From NCBI RefSeq assembly GCF_005771495.1, contig NZ_VAUW01000003.1, positions 62,001 through 126,000 on the forward strand: a DNA stretch of 64,000 nucleotides, read 5' to 3'. The notes below the pieces were generated by a model, which worked only from the letters and a program-made list of their open reading frames with translations, made no database searches and was not told the DNA's origin. The translations under genes were made by a program, and so were the position numbers. Of the stretch, positions 55,736 through 64,000 are shown piece after piece (position 1 is the first letter of the stretch; the number at the start of each line of letters is the position of its first letter). Origin of the DNA: Maribacter sp. ACAM166 (GTDB lineage Bacteria > Bacteroidota > Bacteroidia > Flavobacteriales > Flavobacteriaceae).

Positions 55736-56890
55736 ATGGCATTGATCACAAAAAAGGAAATCGAGGAGTTGGACGGTATCCATAGCGAAAGCTGCATTTC
55801 TATTTTCATACCCACCCATCGTGCAGGGGAAGAGGTATTGAAGGGAAAGGACGCCCTTAAACTAAAGAACCAATTGAAAGAAGTCAGCAACAAGCTGGAA
55901 AAAGAGGGAATGGGCCCTAGGGAGATCGACACCCTCATCACACCCATTCAAGAACTTTTGGATGACAGCGAATTCTGGCGGCACCAATCTGATGGACTTG
56001 CGATTTTCCGTTCCGATAGTTTTTTTAAAAAATATACGCTTCCCGTTCATTTCGAGGCCTTCGATTATGTGGCAAATGGGTTTTACCTAAAACCTTTGCT
56101 TCCCATGTTTGCGGGCGATGGAAGTTTTTACGTTTTGGCCTTGGAACTAGAGAAAGTAAGACTCTACGAGCAGACCAGGCACAGTATCGCCGAGGTCGTC
56201 CTCGATGATTTGATTCCGTCACGTATGGAAGAACGTGTAGGCTATGATTACGAGCCGAAAAGCCTTCAGTATAAAAGCGGGGCAGATGCCCAGGGCCGGG
56301 CCATGTACCACGGCCATGCGGAAGGAGACCGGGATCGCAAGAACGAAATAGCTCGATATTTCAGGGCGATCGACAAAGGACTGATGACCCTTTTGAAAGA
56401 TGAAAACGTTCCGATGGTCGTCGCATCGCAAGACTATTTGTTTTCGATATATAAAGAGGGAAACAGTTACCAACATTTGTTGGACGGCCCTATAACCTGC
56501 AATCTGTCGGAGACCGATACCTTGCTCTTGCACGAAATGGCCTGGGAAAAAGTCGCTCCAATTTTTGATGGGGAGCGCAAGGAAAAAATAGAAAACTTTA
56601 AGCAATATGATGGTACGGGCAGAACTTCCTCTGAAATAGAGCAAGTAGTGCCCGCTGCCTTGGACGGAAAAATAGACACGCTTTTCGTGCAGAATAGCAC
56701 CGATATCTGGGGCATCTACGATCCCGAAAAAAGACATGTGAGGGTAGATGAAGAGCCATTGTCCTCAAGTGTATCGCTATTGAACAAAGCGGCTATCAAA
56801 ACCTTTTTGAACGGGGGCAAGGTCTATTTATCGGAAAAAGATGAAATGCCGAACCCGCATTCAAAAGTGAACGCACTATATCGGTATTAA
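55736..56890 (+). CDS. baeRF-family release-factor-like protein
   Basis: Protein of 384 residues that matches the bacterial archaeo-eukaryotic release factor (baeRF) superfamily, related to eRF1/Pelota domains. Seen are an N-terminal segment with ISIFIPTHRAG, a middle domain (AGDGSFYVLALELEKVRLYE) and an eRF1-domain-3-like C-terminal part (GKIDTLFVQNSTDIWGIY). Such proteins are thought to act on stalled or stressed ribosomes, but none has been proven to do so. It heads an operon with an HPF-like gene and a lipoprotein. Confidence 0.82.
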   Translation: MALITKKEIEELDGIHSESCISIFIPTHRAGEEVLKGKDALKLKNQLKEVSNKLEKEGMGPREIDTLITPIQELLDDSEFWRHQSDGLAIFRSDSFFKKYTLPVHFEAFDYVANGFYLKPLLPMFAGDGSFYVLALELEKVRLYEQTRHSIAEVVLDDLIPSRMEERVGYDYEPKSLQYKSGADAQGRAMYHGHAEGDRDRKNEIARYFRAIDKGLMTLLKDENVPMVVASQDYLFSIYKEGNSYQHLLDGPITCNLSETDTLLLHEMAWEKVAPIFDGERKEKIENFKQYDGTGRTSSEIEQVVPAALDGKIDTLFVQNSTDIWGIYDPEKRHVRVDEEPLSSSVSLLNKAAIKTFLNGGKVYLSEKDEMPNPHSKVNALYRY

Positions 56891-56984
56891 GCGACTATTT
56901 GAGATGATAGGTATAACAAAAGTCCTTACCGGTTTTCATTGCTCAAATGGCATTTTATTTAAAGAAAACAAAAAATAACAATCG

Positions 56985-57284
56985 ATGAAAGTGAATATTC
57001 AATTTGTACAGACCGCCCAGAGAAAATGGGCAGAAGAATTAGTCGATCAAAAGCTGGATGATCTGGGCCAAAAATACGACTGGATTATTGGAGCCGACGT
57101 TTTTTTCAAAGAGGAAAAAGATACTGACGGAAAGGGTAAAATATGCGATATACGCTTGAGTTTGCCTGGCCCTAGAATATTCGCATCCTCTGATGAAGAA
57201 AGCTTTGAAGCCTCTGTCGCCGAGACCATTCGCGATTTGGAAGTCCAACTTAAAAAGAGGAAGGCCCAGATGAGCACCCATTGA
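56985..57284 (+). CDS. Short HPF/RaiA-like ribosome-associated protein
   Basis: Protein of 99 residues with the beta-alpha-beta-beta-beta-alpha pattern of the sigma-54 modulation/HPF family (MKVNIQFVQTAQRKWAEELV, DVFFKEEKD, CDIRLSLPGPRIFASS). The C-terminal helix is basic. It lacks the long C-terminal dimerisation domain of long HPF. Likely binds the 30S A/P-site region of idle ribosomes. It lies 94 bases after the baeRF gene and 25 before a lipoprotein gene. Confidence 0.8.
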   Translation: MKVNIQFVQTAQRKWAEELVDQKLDDLGQKYDWIIGADVFFKEEKDTDGKGKICDIRLSLPGPRIFASSDEESFEASVAETIRDLEVQLKKRKAQMSTH

Positions 57285-57309
57285 AACCTAATATGAAACC
57301 CGAGATAAA

Positions 57310-57999
57310 ATGAATATCCGTAGCGTTATCCTTATAGTAGTATTTTTAGGTATCGTAAACGCATGCCAACCTCCCGTAGTTTTCGGCGAGCCGCAGCCCA
57401 GCGATACAAAACCGCTATCGGCGATTCCCCGTGACTATCAAGGCATCTATTGGTGCAAGGTCGATAGTGCCTCCTTATTTATTGATGACCGAACTTTTAT
57501 CAAGCGAAAGGAATTCCTGATAAAAATGACCCGTGCCGAAATAGATTCCAGTAATGATCTTGAACTTCGCAACGGTAGGTTGTTCGTAAAAGAATGGGAA
57601 ACCGACTTCCCCACTAATGAAAAAGGCGATACTATCGTGTCAAAGGTCGTTATGCGCGATACCATTTTTGCGATACGGGAAGGACAGGTTCTGAAACCCT
57701 ATAAAGGACATCTCATCTTGAATACCAAATTGGACGAAGATGGTTGGGCAGTTTTGGTGGCTTCCCACAAAGGGATCGGAACGCTTTCCCTTTCACGGGC
57801 CGAAATCCCCGAAAACCTCTCACAATTAGATGCCATCACTCCTGTAAAAATGCTAACAGAAGGTGATGAAGAAGGAACACAGATCTACATTACCCCAACG
57901 GCGGAGCAATTTGGCCGTATTCTGGATCGAGGCCTACTATTTAATTCCTCCTGTTCCGAATTCGAACGGATTATTCCTTTGCCGGAGCATATCTATTAA
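57310..57999 (+). CDS. Lipoprotein of unknown function
   Basis: Protein of 229 residues with a lipobox (IVNAC, Cys 19) and a mostly beta, acidic C-terminal domain. No family is recognised. It follows the HPF-like gene in what looks like a three-gene operon under the TGATCTAGGTCA site. The combination with ribosome-associated neighbours is unexplained. Confidence 0.75.
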   Translation: MNIRSVILIVVFLGIVNACQPPVVFGEPQPSDTKPLSAIPRDYQGIYWCKVDSASLFIDDRTFIKRKEFLIKMTRAEIDSSNDLELRNGRLFVKEWETDFPTNEKGDTIVSKVVMRDTIFAIREGQVLKPYKGHLILNTKLDEDGWAVLVASHKGIGTLSLSRAEIPENLSQLDAITPVKMLTEGDEEGTQIYITPTAEQFGRILDRGLLFNSSCSEFERIIPLPEHIY

Positions 58000-58037
58000 A
58001 GTTGTTTCAAAAATAATCTCAAAAAAGTATACTGTAC

Positions 58038-58049
58038 TGATGTAGGTCA
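58038..58049 (+). promoter_or_regulatory. Operator copy 5, TGATGTAGGTCA, before hsp20
   Basis: Same 12 bases as copy 1 (also preceded by AC and followed by TTT). A -7-like TACTTTAG at 58073-58080 sets the centre at about -43 from the expected start. The hsp20 ATG is at 58122. Confidence 0.75.
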
Positions 58050-58121
58050 TTTTCAAAACTAGATGCTGATTGTACTTTAGGGTCAGATTTAAATGATTGT
58101 TTAACCCAAAATTATAACATT

Positions 58122-58583
58122 ATGTCACTAGTAAAATTTAGAAGAAGACCTTTTGGAAATCTCGCAACCCAAGATTTTTTCGACATGGACAATTTTTTCG
58201 ATAACCGATGGGCAAGTAACATGCTTCCCGAGAATTTTTGGAACGGCAAGTCGGCCGAACCTGCCCTGAACATCAAGGAAAACGATGATAATTTCGAGAT
58301 CGAACTTGCCGCGCCCGGTTTCGGTAAAAAAGACTTTGAAGTGACCATTGAAGATGGTTGCCTCAATATCAAGGCCGAAAAAGAAACCTCCGAAGAGGAG
58401 AAGGACGACAACTATACCCGTCGTGAGTTCAGCTACAACGCTTTCGAGCGTTCGCTGCAATTGCCCGATAGCATAAAGGATGAAGACATCAAGGCCAAGT
58501 ATGACGGTGGTATCTTGAGCTTTAAATTGGCCAAAAAAGAAGAGGCCAAGAAATTGCCGCCCAAAAAGGTACAGATCGCTTAA
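58122..58583 (+). CDS. Hsp20/alpha-crystallin family small heat shock protein
   Basis: ATP-independent holdase chaperone of 153 residues. The alpha-crystallin domain covers about 44-145 with APGFGKKDFEVTIEDGCLNIK and the conserved GILSFKLAK strand. The basic tail ends PPKKVQIA. In many bacteria this protein is induced by heat, low oxygen or stationary phase. Here the upstream dyad suggests control by a CRP/FNR-type activator. Confidence 0.92.
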   Translation: MSLVKFRRRPFGNLATQDFFDMDNFFDNRWASNMLPENFWNGKSAEPALNIKENDDNFEIELAAPGFGKKDFEVTIEDGCLNIKAEKETSEEEKDDNYTRREFSYNAFERSLQLPDSIKDEDIKAKYDGGILSFKLAKKEEAKKLPPKKVQIA

Positions 58584-58704
58584 TACTGTTAAGAATCAAA
58601 ATGCCCTCTTGCCACCACCTAAATGCGTCCATGTAAATAGGTTTGGTTCGGGGGCATTGTCGGTTTTTGTGGTGGGTTTGTTATTCCGAGGCAAGCTCTT
58701 TTTT

Positions 58705-58804
58705 GTTATTCCGACGAAGGAGGAATCCCACGCACCGCCGTTCTGACGCTCCGATATAGAGATTCCCTGTCCGTCCGGCAAGCGGGTTCGTGCCTCGGAA
58801 TGAC
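58705..58804. repeat. Inverted-repeat element, copy 1
   Basis: Outer arms GTTATTCCGA (58705) and TCGGAATGAC (ending 58804) and inner arms AGGAATCCC and GATTCC form a nested dyad. The same design recurs at 61531. A further short piece, TTATTCCGAGGCAAGCTC, lies at 58681. It looks like a short REP or MITE-like element without coding capacity, between hsp20 and the ATPase gene. Confidence 0.7.
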
Positions 58805-58850
58805 AACCATACTAAAGGAATGACAGATAACAAACAAAACCCCAAAAAAG

Positions 58851-61487
58851 ATGCCCCAAGATCCGTGCGCCCTTCCTGTAGAAAAAATCCTCGCCCAATT
58901 CGGCAGCGATAGCGAACACGGTCTTGAAAAAGAAGAAGCCAGAAAGCGTCTTGAAAAATACGGACTGAACCAAATTCCCGAACAAGGCACTAAAAGCCGC
59001 TGGCGAATATTGGCCGATCAGTTGTTCGATCCCATCATCTATATTTTGGCCGTAGCGGCCGTACTCGCATTTTTCTTTAGTGATTTGTTGGAGGGTTTCG
59101 CCATTATCGTTGTAATCCTGATTTCAGTAGGCATCGGATTTTTTATGGAGTTGCAAGCCATCCGTTCCTTGGAGGCATTGCGGAAAATGGGCCAAGCGAT
59201 GATTTATGTCATCCGCTCGGGAAAAAGAATCAAGATCAAAGCTGCAGAAGTTGTTCCGGGCGACATAGTACTCATACAAACCGGGGATGTAATCCCTGCT
59301 GATGCCCGATTGATGACAGTTGATGTGCTATCCGTAAAAGAATCCGCCTTAACGGGAGAAAGTATTCCGGTAACCAAAAAAACCGAGGTGTTAAAAGAAA
59401 AGACCTCGATTACAGAACGGACCAATATGGTCTTTAGGGGAACAATGGCCGTTACGGGATCGGGCAAGGCTGTGGTAATTGCCACCGGGAAAAATACCGA
59501 ACTGGGCAAGATCCAACAAATGGGCGTGGATGCGCATAAGGAACGCACGCCTTTGGAAAAGAAACTGAACCAATTGAGCAAATGGCTGATCTGGTTGACC
59601 CTGTTTTTTGCCGTCTTGATTGTGGTTACGGGATATATTCGCGGAAAAGACCTGTTACTCATGATTGAAACGGGCGTGGCACTTGCCGTGGCGGCCATAC
59701 CCGAAGGACTCCCCATCGTAGCCACCATTGCTTTGGCTCAGGGGATGCTGCGCTTATCGAAAAAAGATGTTATCATCAAAAAATTGGAGGCCGTTCAGAC
59801 CTTGGGCGCGACCGATATTATCTGTACGGACAAAACTGGCACGCTGACCGAGGACCAAATGAAGGTGCATACCGTGGTTCTCGGTACTGAATCTTTGAGC
59901 GGAGTGTTTCCCACCAAATCAGATGTCTTGAATTCTGAAAGCAAATATGCGGCTTTTGAGAAAATGATAATGGCTTCCATTCTCTGTAATAATGTTGCTG
60001 CTGACGATGAAGACGGGCAGGGCGATTCCATTGAACTGGCCTTGATACATTTCGCTAACCGTTTGGGCTACGACACGGCCTCCATCAAAAATGAACATCG
60101 CGAAAAGTTCGAACTTCCCTTTGATGCCGAGCGCAAATTGATGGCGACCGTCAACCGGAACAAAGCTAGTTTCGAAGTATTTGTAAAAGGAGCATTTGAA
60201 AGTGTGATGCCCCATTGCGATTCTTATTGGGATGCATCAGGAAGAAAACCCTTCGACCAAAAAGAAGCATGGAACAAAAAATTGGACGGATTGGCATCCC
60301 AAGGACTGCGCACTTTGGCTTTTGCCTTCAAGGAAGTACAGGAAATTCCAAAGAAAAATTACCTGTTAAAAAACCTTACTTTTTTAGGTATTATCGGTTT
60401 TATCGATCCCGCGCGAGCGGATGTAAAACCGGTCATGGATATCTATAAAAAAGCGGGCATACGAGTTGTGATGGTAACGGGAGACCATCCGGGCACTTCC
60501 CGAAAAATAGCGGAAGAAGTAGGTTTGTTGGAACCTGATTCCTCAAATGAAAAAGTCCAATTAGGGAGAAATCTTCAAAACAGCTCGGACGATAATGGTA
60601 ATCTATCCATTGAATTGGGCAAGGCCTCAGTTTTTGCAAGGGTAACTCCCGAGCAAAAATTGAATTTGGTATCCATGTACCAAAAGAACGGTCATATCGT
60701 AGGGATGATCGGCGATGGCATTAACGATGTGCCCGCCCTGAAAAAAGCCGATATTGGCATCGCGATGGGTATTCGTGGCACCGAAGCCGCGCGTGAAGTA
60801 GCGGATGTGATTCTAAAGAACGATAAATTTACGGCCATTGAACTGGGCATCCGGCAGGGTAGGGTGGTGTTTCAGAACATCCGTCAGTTTGTGGTATACC
60901 TTTTGTCTTGCAACCTTGCCGAGATTCTATCCGTGGGCTTGGCGGCATTATTCAATTTACCCGCACCATTGTTGCCGTTGCAAATATTGTTTCTCAATTT
61001 AGTAACCGATGTCTTCCCAGCTTTGGCACTCGGGCTCGGAAAGGGGGAGGCCGATATTATGGAGCAACCGCCCAAAAACCCAAACGAACCTATCATGAGC
61101 CGTCAAGATTGGTCGGCGACCGCAGTTTATGGACTTTGCATTAGTGCCGCCGTACTCGGGGTCGTAGCCTATGGAAATTTTGTATTGGAATTGTCAGCAA
61201 ATACAATCAACAACATGGCATTTTATACCTTGGTCATGGCACAGTTGTTCAACGTTTTCAACATGCCCAAACGGCAAGAATCGTTTGTTAAGAACGAAGT
61301 GACCCAAAACGTTTGGGTATGGGGCGCAATTGTACTTTCATTGTTGATTACCATTGCCGCCTATCTGATACCGCCCGTGGCGGATGCACTTTCTTTACAG
61401 GCCTTGTCCTTTGAACTAGTTGTTACCGTTGTTGGGTTTGGGCTGGGTTCTTTGGTGCTAGCGCAGTTGCTGAAGCGTGTTGCGTAG
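58851..61487 (+). CDS. P-type cation-transporting ATPase, P2 (Ca2+/Mn2+-type)
   Basis: Membrane ATPase of 878 residues with the N-terminal cation ATPase domain, actuator TGES, M4 motif AIPEGLP (transport site), phosphorylation site D327 in ICTDKTGTLTED and GDGINDVPAL hinge. The PEGLP form and length place it in the P2A/PMR1-like branch, so Ca2+ or Mn2+ is likely. The gene is the nearest to Hsp20, apart from the repeat element; the pairing resembles dormancy regulons of other bacteria. Confidence 0.93.
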   Translation: MPQDPCALPVEKILAQFGSDSEHGLEKEEARKRLEKYGLNQIPEQGTKSRWRILADQLFDPIIYILAVAAVLAFFFSDLLEGFAIIVVILISVGIGFFMELQAIRSLEALRKMGQAMIYVIRSGKRIKIKAAEVVPGDIVLIQTGDVIPADARLMTVDVLSVKESALTGESIPVTKKTEVLKEKTSITERTNMVFRGTMAVTGSGKAVVIATGKNTELGKIQQMGVDAHKERTPLEKKLNQLSKWLIWLTLFFAVLIVVTGYIRGKDLLLMIETGVALAVAAIPEGLPIVATIALAQGMLRLSKKDVIIKKLEAVQTLGATDIICTDKTGTLTEDQMKVHTVVLGTESLSGVFPTKSDVLNSESKYAAFEKMIMASILCNNVAADDEDGQGDSIELALIHFANRLGYDTASIKNEHREKFELPFDAERKLMATVNRNKASFEVFVKGAFESVMPHCDSYWDASGRKPFDQKEAWNKKLDGLASQGLRTLAFAFKEVQEIPKKNYLLKNLTFLGIIGFIDPARADVKPVMDIYKKAGIRVVMVTGDHPGTSRKIAEEVGLLEPDSSNEKVQLGRNLQNSSDDNGNLSIELGKASVFARVTPEQKLNLVSMYQKNGHIVGMIGDGINDVPALKKADIGIAMGIRGTEAAREVADVILKNDKFTAIELGIRQGRVVFQNIRQFVVYLLSCNLAEILSVGLAALFNLPAPLLPLQILFLNLVTDVFPALALGLGKGEADIMEQPPKNPNEPIMSRQDWSATAVYGLCISAAVLGVVAYGNFVLELSANTINNMAFYTLVMAQLFNVFNMPKRQESFVKNEVTQNVWVWGAIVLSLLITIAAYLIPPVADALSLQALSFELVVTVVGFGLGSLVLAQLLKRVA

Positions 61488-61530
61488 TTTTTTAAATTGA
61501 ATCTTTTGATAAGACCAACCCCCGTTTTTT

Positions 61531-61610
61531 GTCATTCCGACGCAGGAGGAATCCCACGGCCAGTTGCGCCCTGCTGTTCCGAAAAACAGATTCCTCGTGC
61601 CTCGGAACGA
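61531..61610. repeat. Inverted-repeat element, copy 2
   Basis: GTCATTCCGACGCAGGAGG (61531 onward) with TTCCTCGTGCCTCGGAACGA (to 61610) repeat the copy-1 arms. The middle part differs from copy 1. It lies between the ATPase and the PAS-protein genes. Confidence 0.7.
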
Positions 61611-61783
61611 AAAAACCTTGGTATTACTTTCCGAAACCATCAAGATCTGTGTTATCTCACATAACCTGAATAGTTGAGAAATACTCCTACTACCCTTAAT
61701 CCGCTTAATGGCATATTTCAAAATAGCCTCCAAATTACCATTGCCGCACTTTCATAACTTGCAAAACGAATGCCGATAAACTA

Positions 61784-61805
61784 CATTTGACATGCATGTC
61801 AAATG
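61784..61805. promoter_or_regulatory. Perfect 22-base palindrome before the PAS/LOV gene
   Basis: The core TTTGACATGCATGTCAAA is extended by CA on the left and TG on the right, all perfectly palindromic. It is 32 bases before the ATG. It may be an operator (TTGAC-N6-GTCAA) or form a hairpin in the mRNA leader. Confidence 0.55.
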
Positions 61806-61836
61806 AAACGAACCGGAATCTTAGCATCCCCGAATT

Positions 61837-64000
61837 ATGAGCGACCAAGTAAACTATGCCCCCTTTTTCGAATCGATATTTGAGACCGCTGTTGAAGGCA
61901 TATTGGTCGTCGGAGAAAAAGGAAACATTAAAATGGCAAATGCGGCCAGCGAACTTATTTTTGGGTATGGCAAGGGCGAACTGAACGGCAAGGGCATCGC
62001 CGAGCTTATTCCCGAAAAATTCAGGAAATCGCATCGCGATCATGAACTAAAATATACCGAAAAACCCAAAAAGCGGACGGTAAGCAAACAAATAGACCTG
62101 TGGGGTCTTAAAAAAGATGGAACTGAGTTCCCCATTGACATCAGTCTTACCCCTAACAACTTTGACGGCCAATTCGTGACCGTTGCTTTTTTACGGGATG
62201 CCACCAATCGAAAAAAAGACACCTCTCTTTTGGAAAAATCGAACACCGTACTGACCGAGACCAACCGAAAGTACAGCACCTTGATCGGTAACCTTAGGGG
62301 CATCGTCTATCGCTGCCAGAACGATCGCGACTGGACTATGGAATATATAAGCCAGGGATGCGAACGGATCACGGGCTATACTCCAAAAGAATTTTTGGAG
62401 GGCAAGGTGCAATTTTCACATATCACTTTTAAGGAAGACCAAAAAGAGGTTTGGGAAATTACGCAAAAGGCTTTGGAGAAAAAAGAACCCTTTAGCCTTG
62501 CCTTTCGGATAAAGGATAAGAAGGGCAGGGTAAAATATATGCGCGAGCTAGGTCAGGGCATTTTTGACGAGAAAGGAAATTTGATTGCCCTGGAAGGTTT
62601 TATGGCCGACATCACACCCCAAAAAGAGGCCGAACTAGAAGTGCGTGCCAACGAGGCCAAGAACAAGGCCTTGCTAGAAGCAATGCCCGATATGATGTTC
62701 ATACAGGATTATAAGGGAAACTATCTCGATTTTTATGCCCCAGAACCTGAAAAACTGCTCGTGCCCAAAAAAGAAATTATCGGGAAGAATATGAAAGACC
62801 TTTTGCCATCAGCGGTGTACAAAAAAGTAAAAGCGGCGATGGAAAAGGCTATTGAAGGCAAAGAGCTACAGATTATCGAATATGCCATGGGCGATGCGGT
62901 CGGCCAACGGATGTTTGAGGCGCGCATCATAAACCTTAACAACCATGGGGTCTTGACTATTGTCCGCGATATTACTGAAAACAAACAAGCGGCACTTGCC
63001 CTTAAAAAAGAGAAAGATACCCTGAAACAATACCTCGATACGGCCGCATCGATTTTCGTGGTCATAGGTACTGATCACAAAATAAGGTTGATCAACCAAA
63101 AGGGTTGTGAAATACTTGGTTTTACAGAAGATGAAGTCTTGGGCAACAGTTGGTTTGATAGGTTCATCCCGAAAAGGGAACAAAAAGAAATGATCGTACT
63201 ATTCGACAAAGTACTCCAAGGAAAAATACCGTTCGAAGAACATTTTGAGAACGATATTGTGACCAATGAAAAACAGAAAAGGTTGATCCAATGGCGCAAT
63301 GCGATTATAAGGGATACTGCGGGAAAACCAACGGCAATCTTAAGCTCAGGGGTAGATATTACCGAGGCAAGAATCCTACAGAACGTCCTGAACACTAGAA
63401 ATAGTGCCTTGGAGGCCGCTAGCAATAGTATCATTATTGTAGATACCCAGACCGAAGACCTTCCGATTATCTACTGCAACGATGCTTTTTGTGCGATGAC
63501 CGGTTACGCAGAACATGAGATTTTGGGCAAGAACTGCCGCTTTTTACAGTCCGATGATAGAGAACAAGAGCAGGTGGATGTCATCCGTCAGGCGATTGTT
63601 GCCGAAAAGCCTTCGGAAACGATATTGCGTAATTATAAAAAAGACGGCACCCTTTTCTATAACGAATTGACCATAACCCCCGTAAAGAACGATCAGGGCA
63701 AACTGACGCATTTCATAGGCGTTCAGAACGATGTAAGCGAACGGATCAAGGAAGAACAGCTCAAAGACGAAATACGAAAAATTTTAGAGATGATCGCCAA
63801 GCGAGGGGCTTTGGAGGAAATTGGCATTGCCATATTAAAAGCATTGGAAGGTCATTTAAAGGGTTGTGCGGGATCTATCTTAAGGTTGGATCCGAAGGAG
63901 AAAACGCTACACAAATTGGCAGCACCAAATCTTCCGAAAGGGTTTTGCGATGCCATCGAGGGCTTAAGGATCGGGCCAAAAGTTGGTGCTTGCGGTACGG
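61837..64000 (+). CDS. Multi-PAS sensor protein with LOV motif and GAF start, incomplete
   Basis: Open from the ATG at 61837 to the window end (721 codons, no stop). It holds about five PAS domains (roughly 8-120, 145-265, 270-385, 395-515, 525-640) and then the start of a GAF domain (LEMIAKRGALEEIGIAILKALE). The fifth PAS has the flavin-adduct signature G-K-N-C567-R-F-L-Q of LOV photoreceptors. The output domain, probably a histidine kinase or similar, lies outside the window. G+C-rich like the rest of the block. Confidence 0.88.
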   Translation, partial: MSDQVNYAPFFESIFETAVEGILVVGEKGNIKMANAASELIFGYGKGELNGKGIAELIPEKFRKSHRDHELKYTEKPKKRTVSKQIDLWGLKKDGTEFPIDISLTPNNFDGQFVTVAFLRDATNRKKDTSLLEKSNTVLTETNRKYSTLIGNLRGIVYRCQNDRDWTMEYISQGCERITGYTPKEFLEGKVQFSHITFKEDQKEVWEITQKALEKKEPFSLAFRIKDKKGRVKYMRELGQGIFDEKGNLIALEGFMADITPQKEAELEVRANEAKNKALLEAMPDMMFIQDYKGNYLDFYAPEPEKLLVPKKEIIGKNMKDLLPSAVYKKVKAAMEKAIEGKELQIIEYAMGDAVGQRMFEARIINLNNHGVLTIVRDITENKQAALALKKEKDTLKQYLDTAASIFVVIGTDHKIRLINQKGCEILGFTEDEVLGNSWFDRFIPKREQKEMIVLFDKVLQGKIPFEEHFENDIVTNEKQKRLIQWRNAIIRDTAGKPTAILSSGVDITEARILQNVLNTRNSALEAASNSIIIVDTQTEDLPIIYCNDAFCAMTGYAEHEILGKNCRFLQSDDREQEQVDVIRQAIVAEKPSETILRNYKKDGTLFYNELTITPVKNDQGKLTHFIGVQNDVSERIKEEQLKDEIRKILEMIAKRGALEEIGIAILKALEGHLKGCAGSILRLDPKEKTLHKLAAPNLPKGFCDAIEGLRIGPKVGACGT

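Noticed and set aside
59204-59728. Long reverse frame inside the P-type ATPase gene
   Set aside because: Antisense frame in G+C-richer coding DNA; the ATPase motifs on the forward strand account for this stretch.
62733-63434. Reverse-strand frames opposite the PAS/LOV gene
   Set aside because: The forward frame encodes clear PAS domains, so these are antisense frames only.
1-64000. CRISPR arrays and tRNA or rRNA genes
   Set aside because: Scanned for regularly spaced direct repeats and for tRNA T-arm GTTCRAxxC contexts; none was found apart from rnpB sequence.

Overview
The window looks like a chromosomal segment from a Bacteroidota member of the family Flavobacteriaceae. Reasons are the Bacteroidetes-type promoters (TTG, a spacer, then TAnnTTTG) seen before rpsA, pyrR, eboA and a RecD-like helicase gene, the many short Lys-rich lipoprotein signals, the AT-rich core, DUF3822 and head-GIN-domain proteins, and dnaX, rpsA, lon and kdsB of flavobacterial appearance. 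The genus cannot be fixed from sequence alone.

Region 1 (1 to about 40,800) is ordinary AT-rich core chromosome. In order it holds: a partial MsrB lipoprotein and a collagen-like lipoprotein; a glycogen/alpha-glucan pair (glgB, GH31); an M48 lipoprotein protease and an MFS transporter; a reverse-strand envelope-stress-like operon (ECF sigma, membrane-anchored partner, DUF4097 and GIN beta-helix proteins); lon, cmk, a LysM protein and rpsA; pyrR-pyrB, a STAS-like protein, rnz, pdxH, a SixA-like phosphatase, ppk1 and miaE; a complete ebo operon (eboABCDEF plus a TMEM220-like gene); dnaX with an A10 slippage site; the RNase P RNA; rsmD and DUF3822 genes; a RecD-like helicase; and kdsB with a HAD phosphatase, an iron-dependent alcohol dehydrogenase and an acyltransferase.

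Region 2 (about 40,800 to 42,035) is a boundary. It carries a candidate structured RNA that ends in a strong terminator, then a decayed IS1595-family transposase.

Region 3 (about 42,036 to 64,000) is visibly richer in G+C (34 of 60 bases at 59641-59700 against 21 of 60 at 12001-12060) and looks accessory. It holds haem lipoprotein and sulfite dehydrogenase genes, a TolC-adaptor-RND efflux set with PII-like and DUF2892 genes, a uracil phosphoribosyltransferase, a translation/dormancy-like set (baeRF protein, short HPF-like protein, Hsp20, a P2-type cation ATPase) and the start of a multi-PAS protein with a LOV-type Cys motif. Two palindromic operator families recur only here: TGAYSTASGTCA (five copies) and TGTAAC-N4-GTTACA (three copies). 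Where a -7 box can be guessed, the copy nearest it sits about 42 bases before the expected transcript start, the geometry of a class II CRP/FNR-type activator. The best candidate for an undescribed system is therefore a CRP/FNR-controlled, hypoxia- or NO-type stress regulon joining respiration/sulfite oxidation, efflux and ribosome protection.
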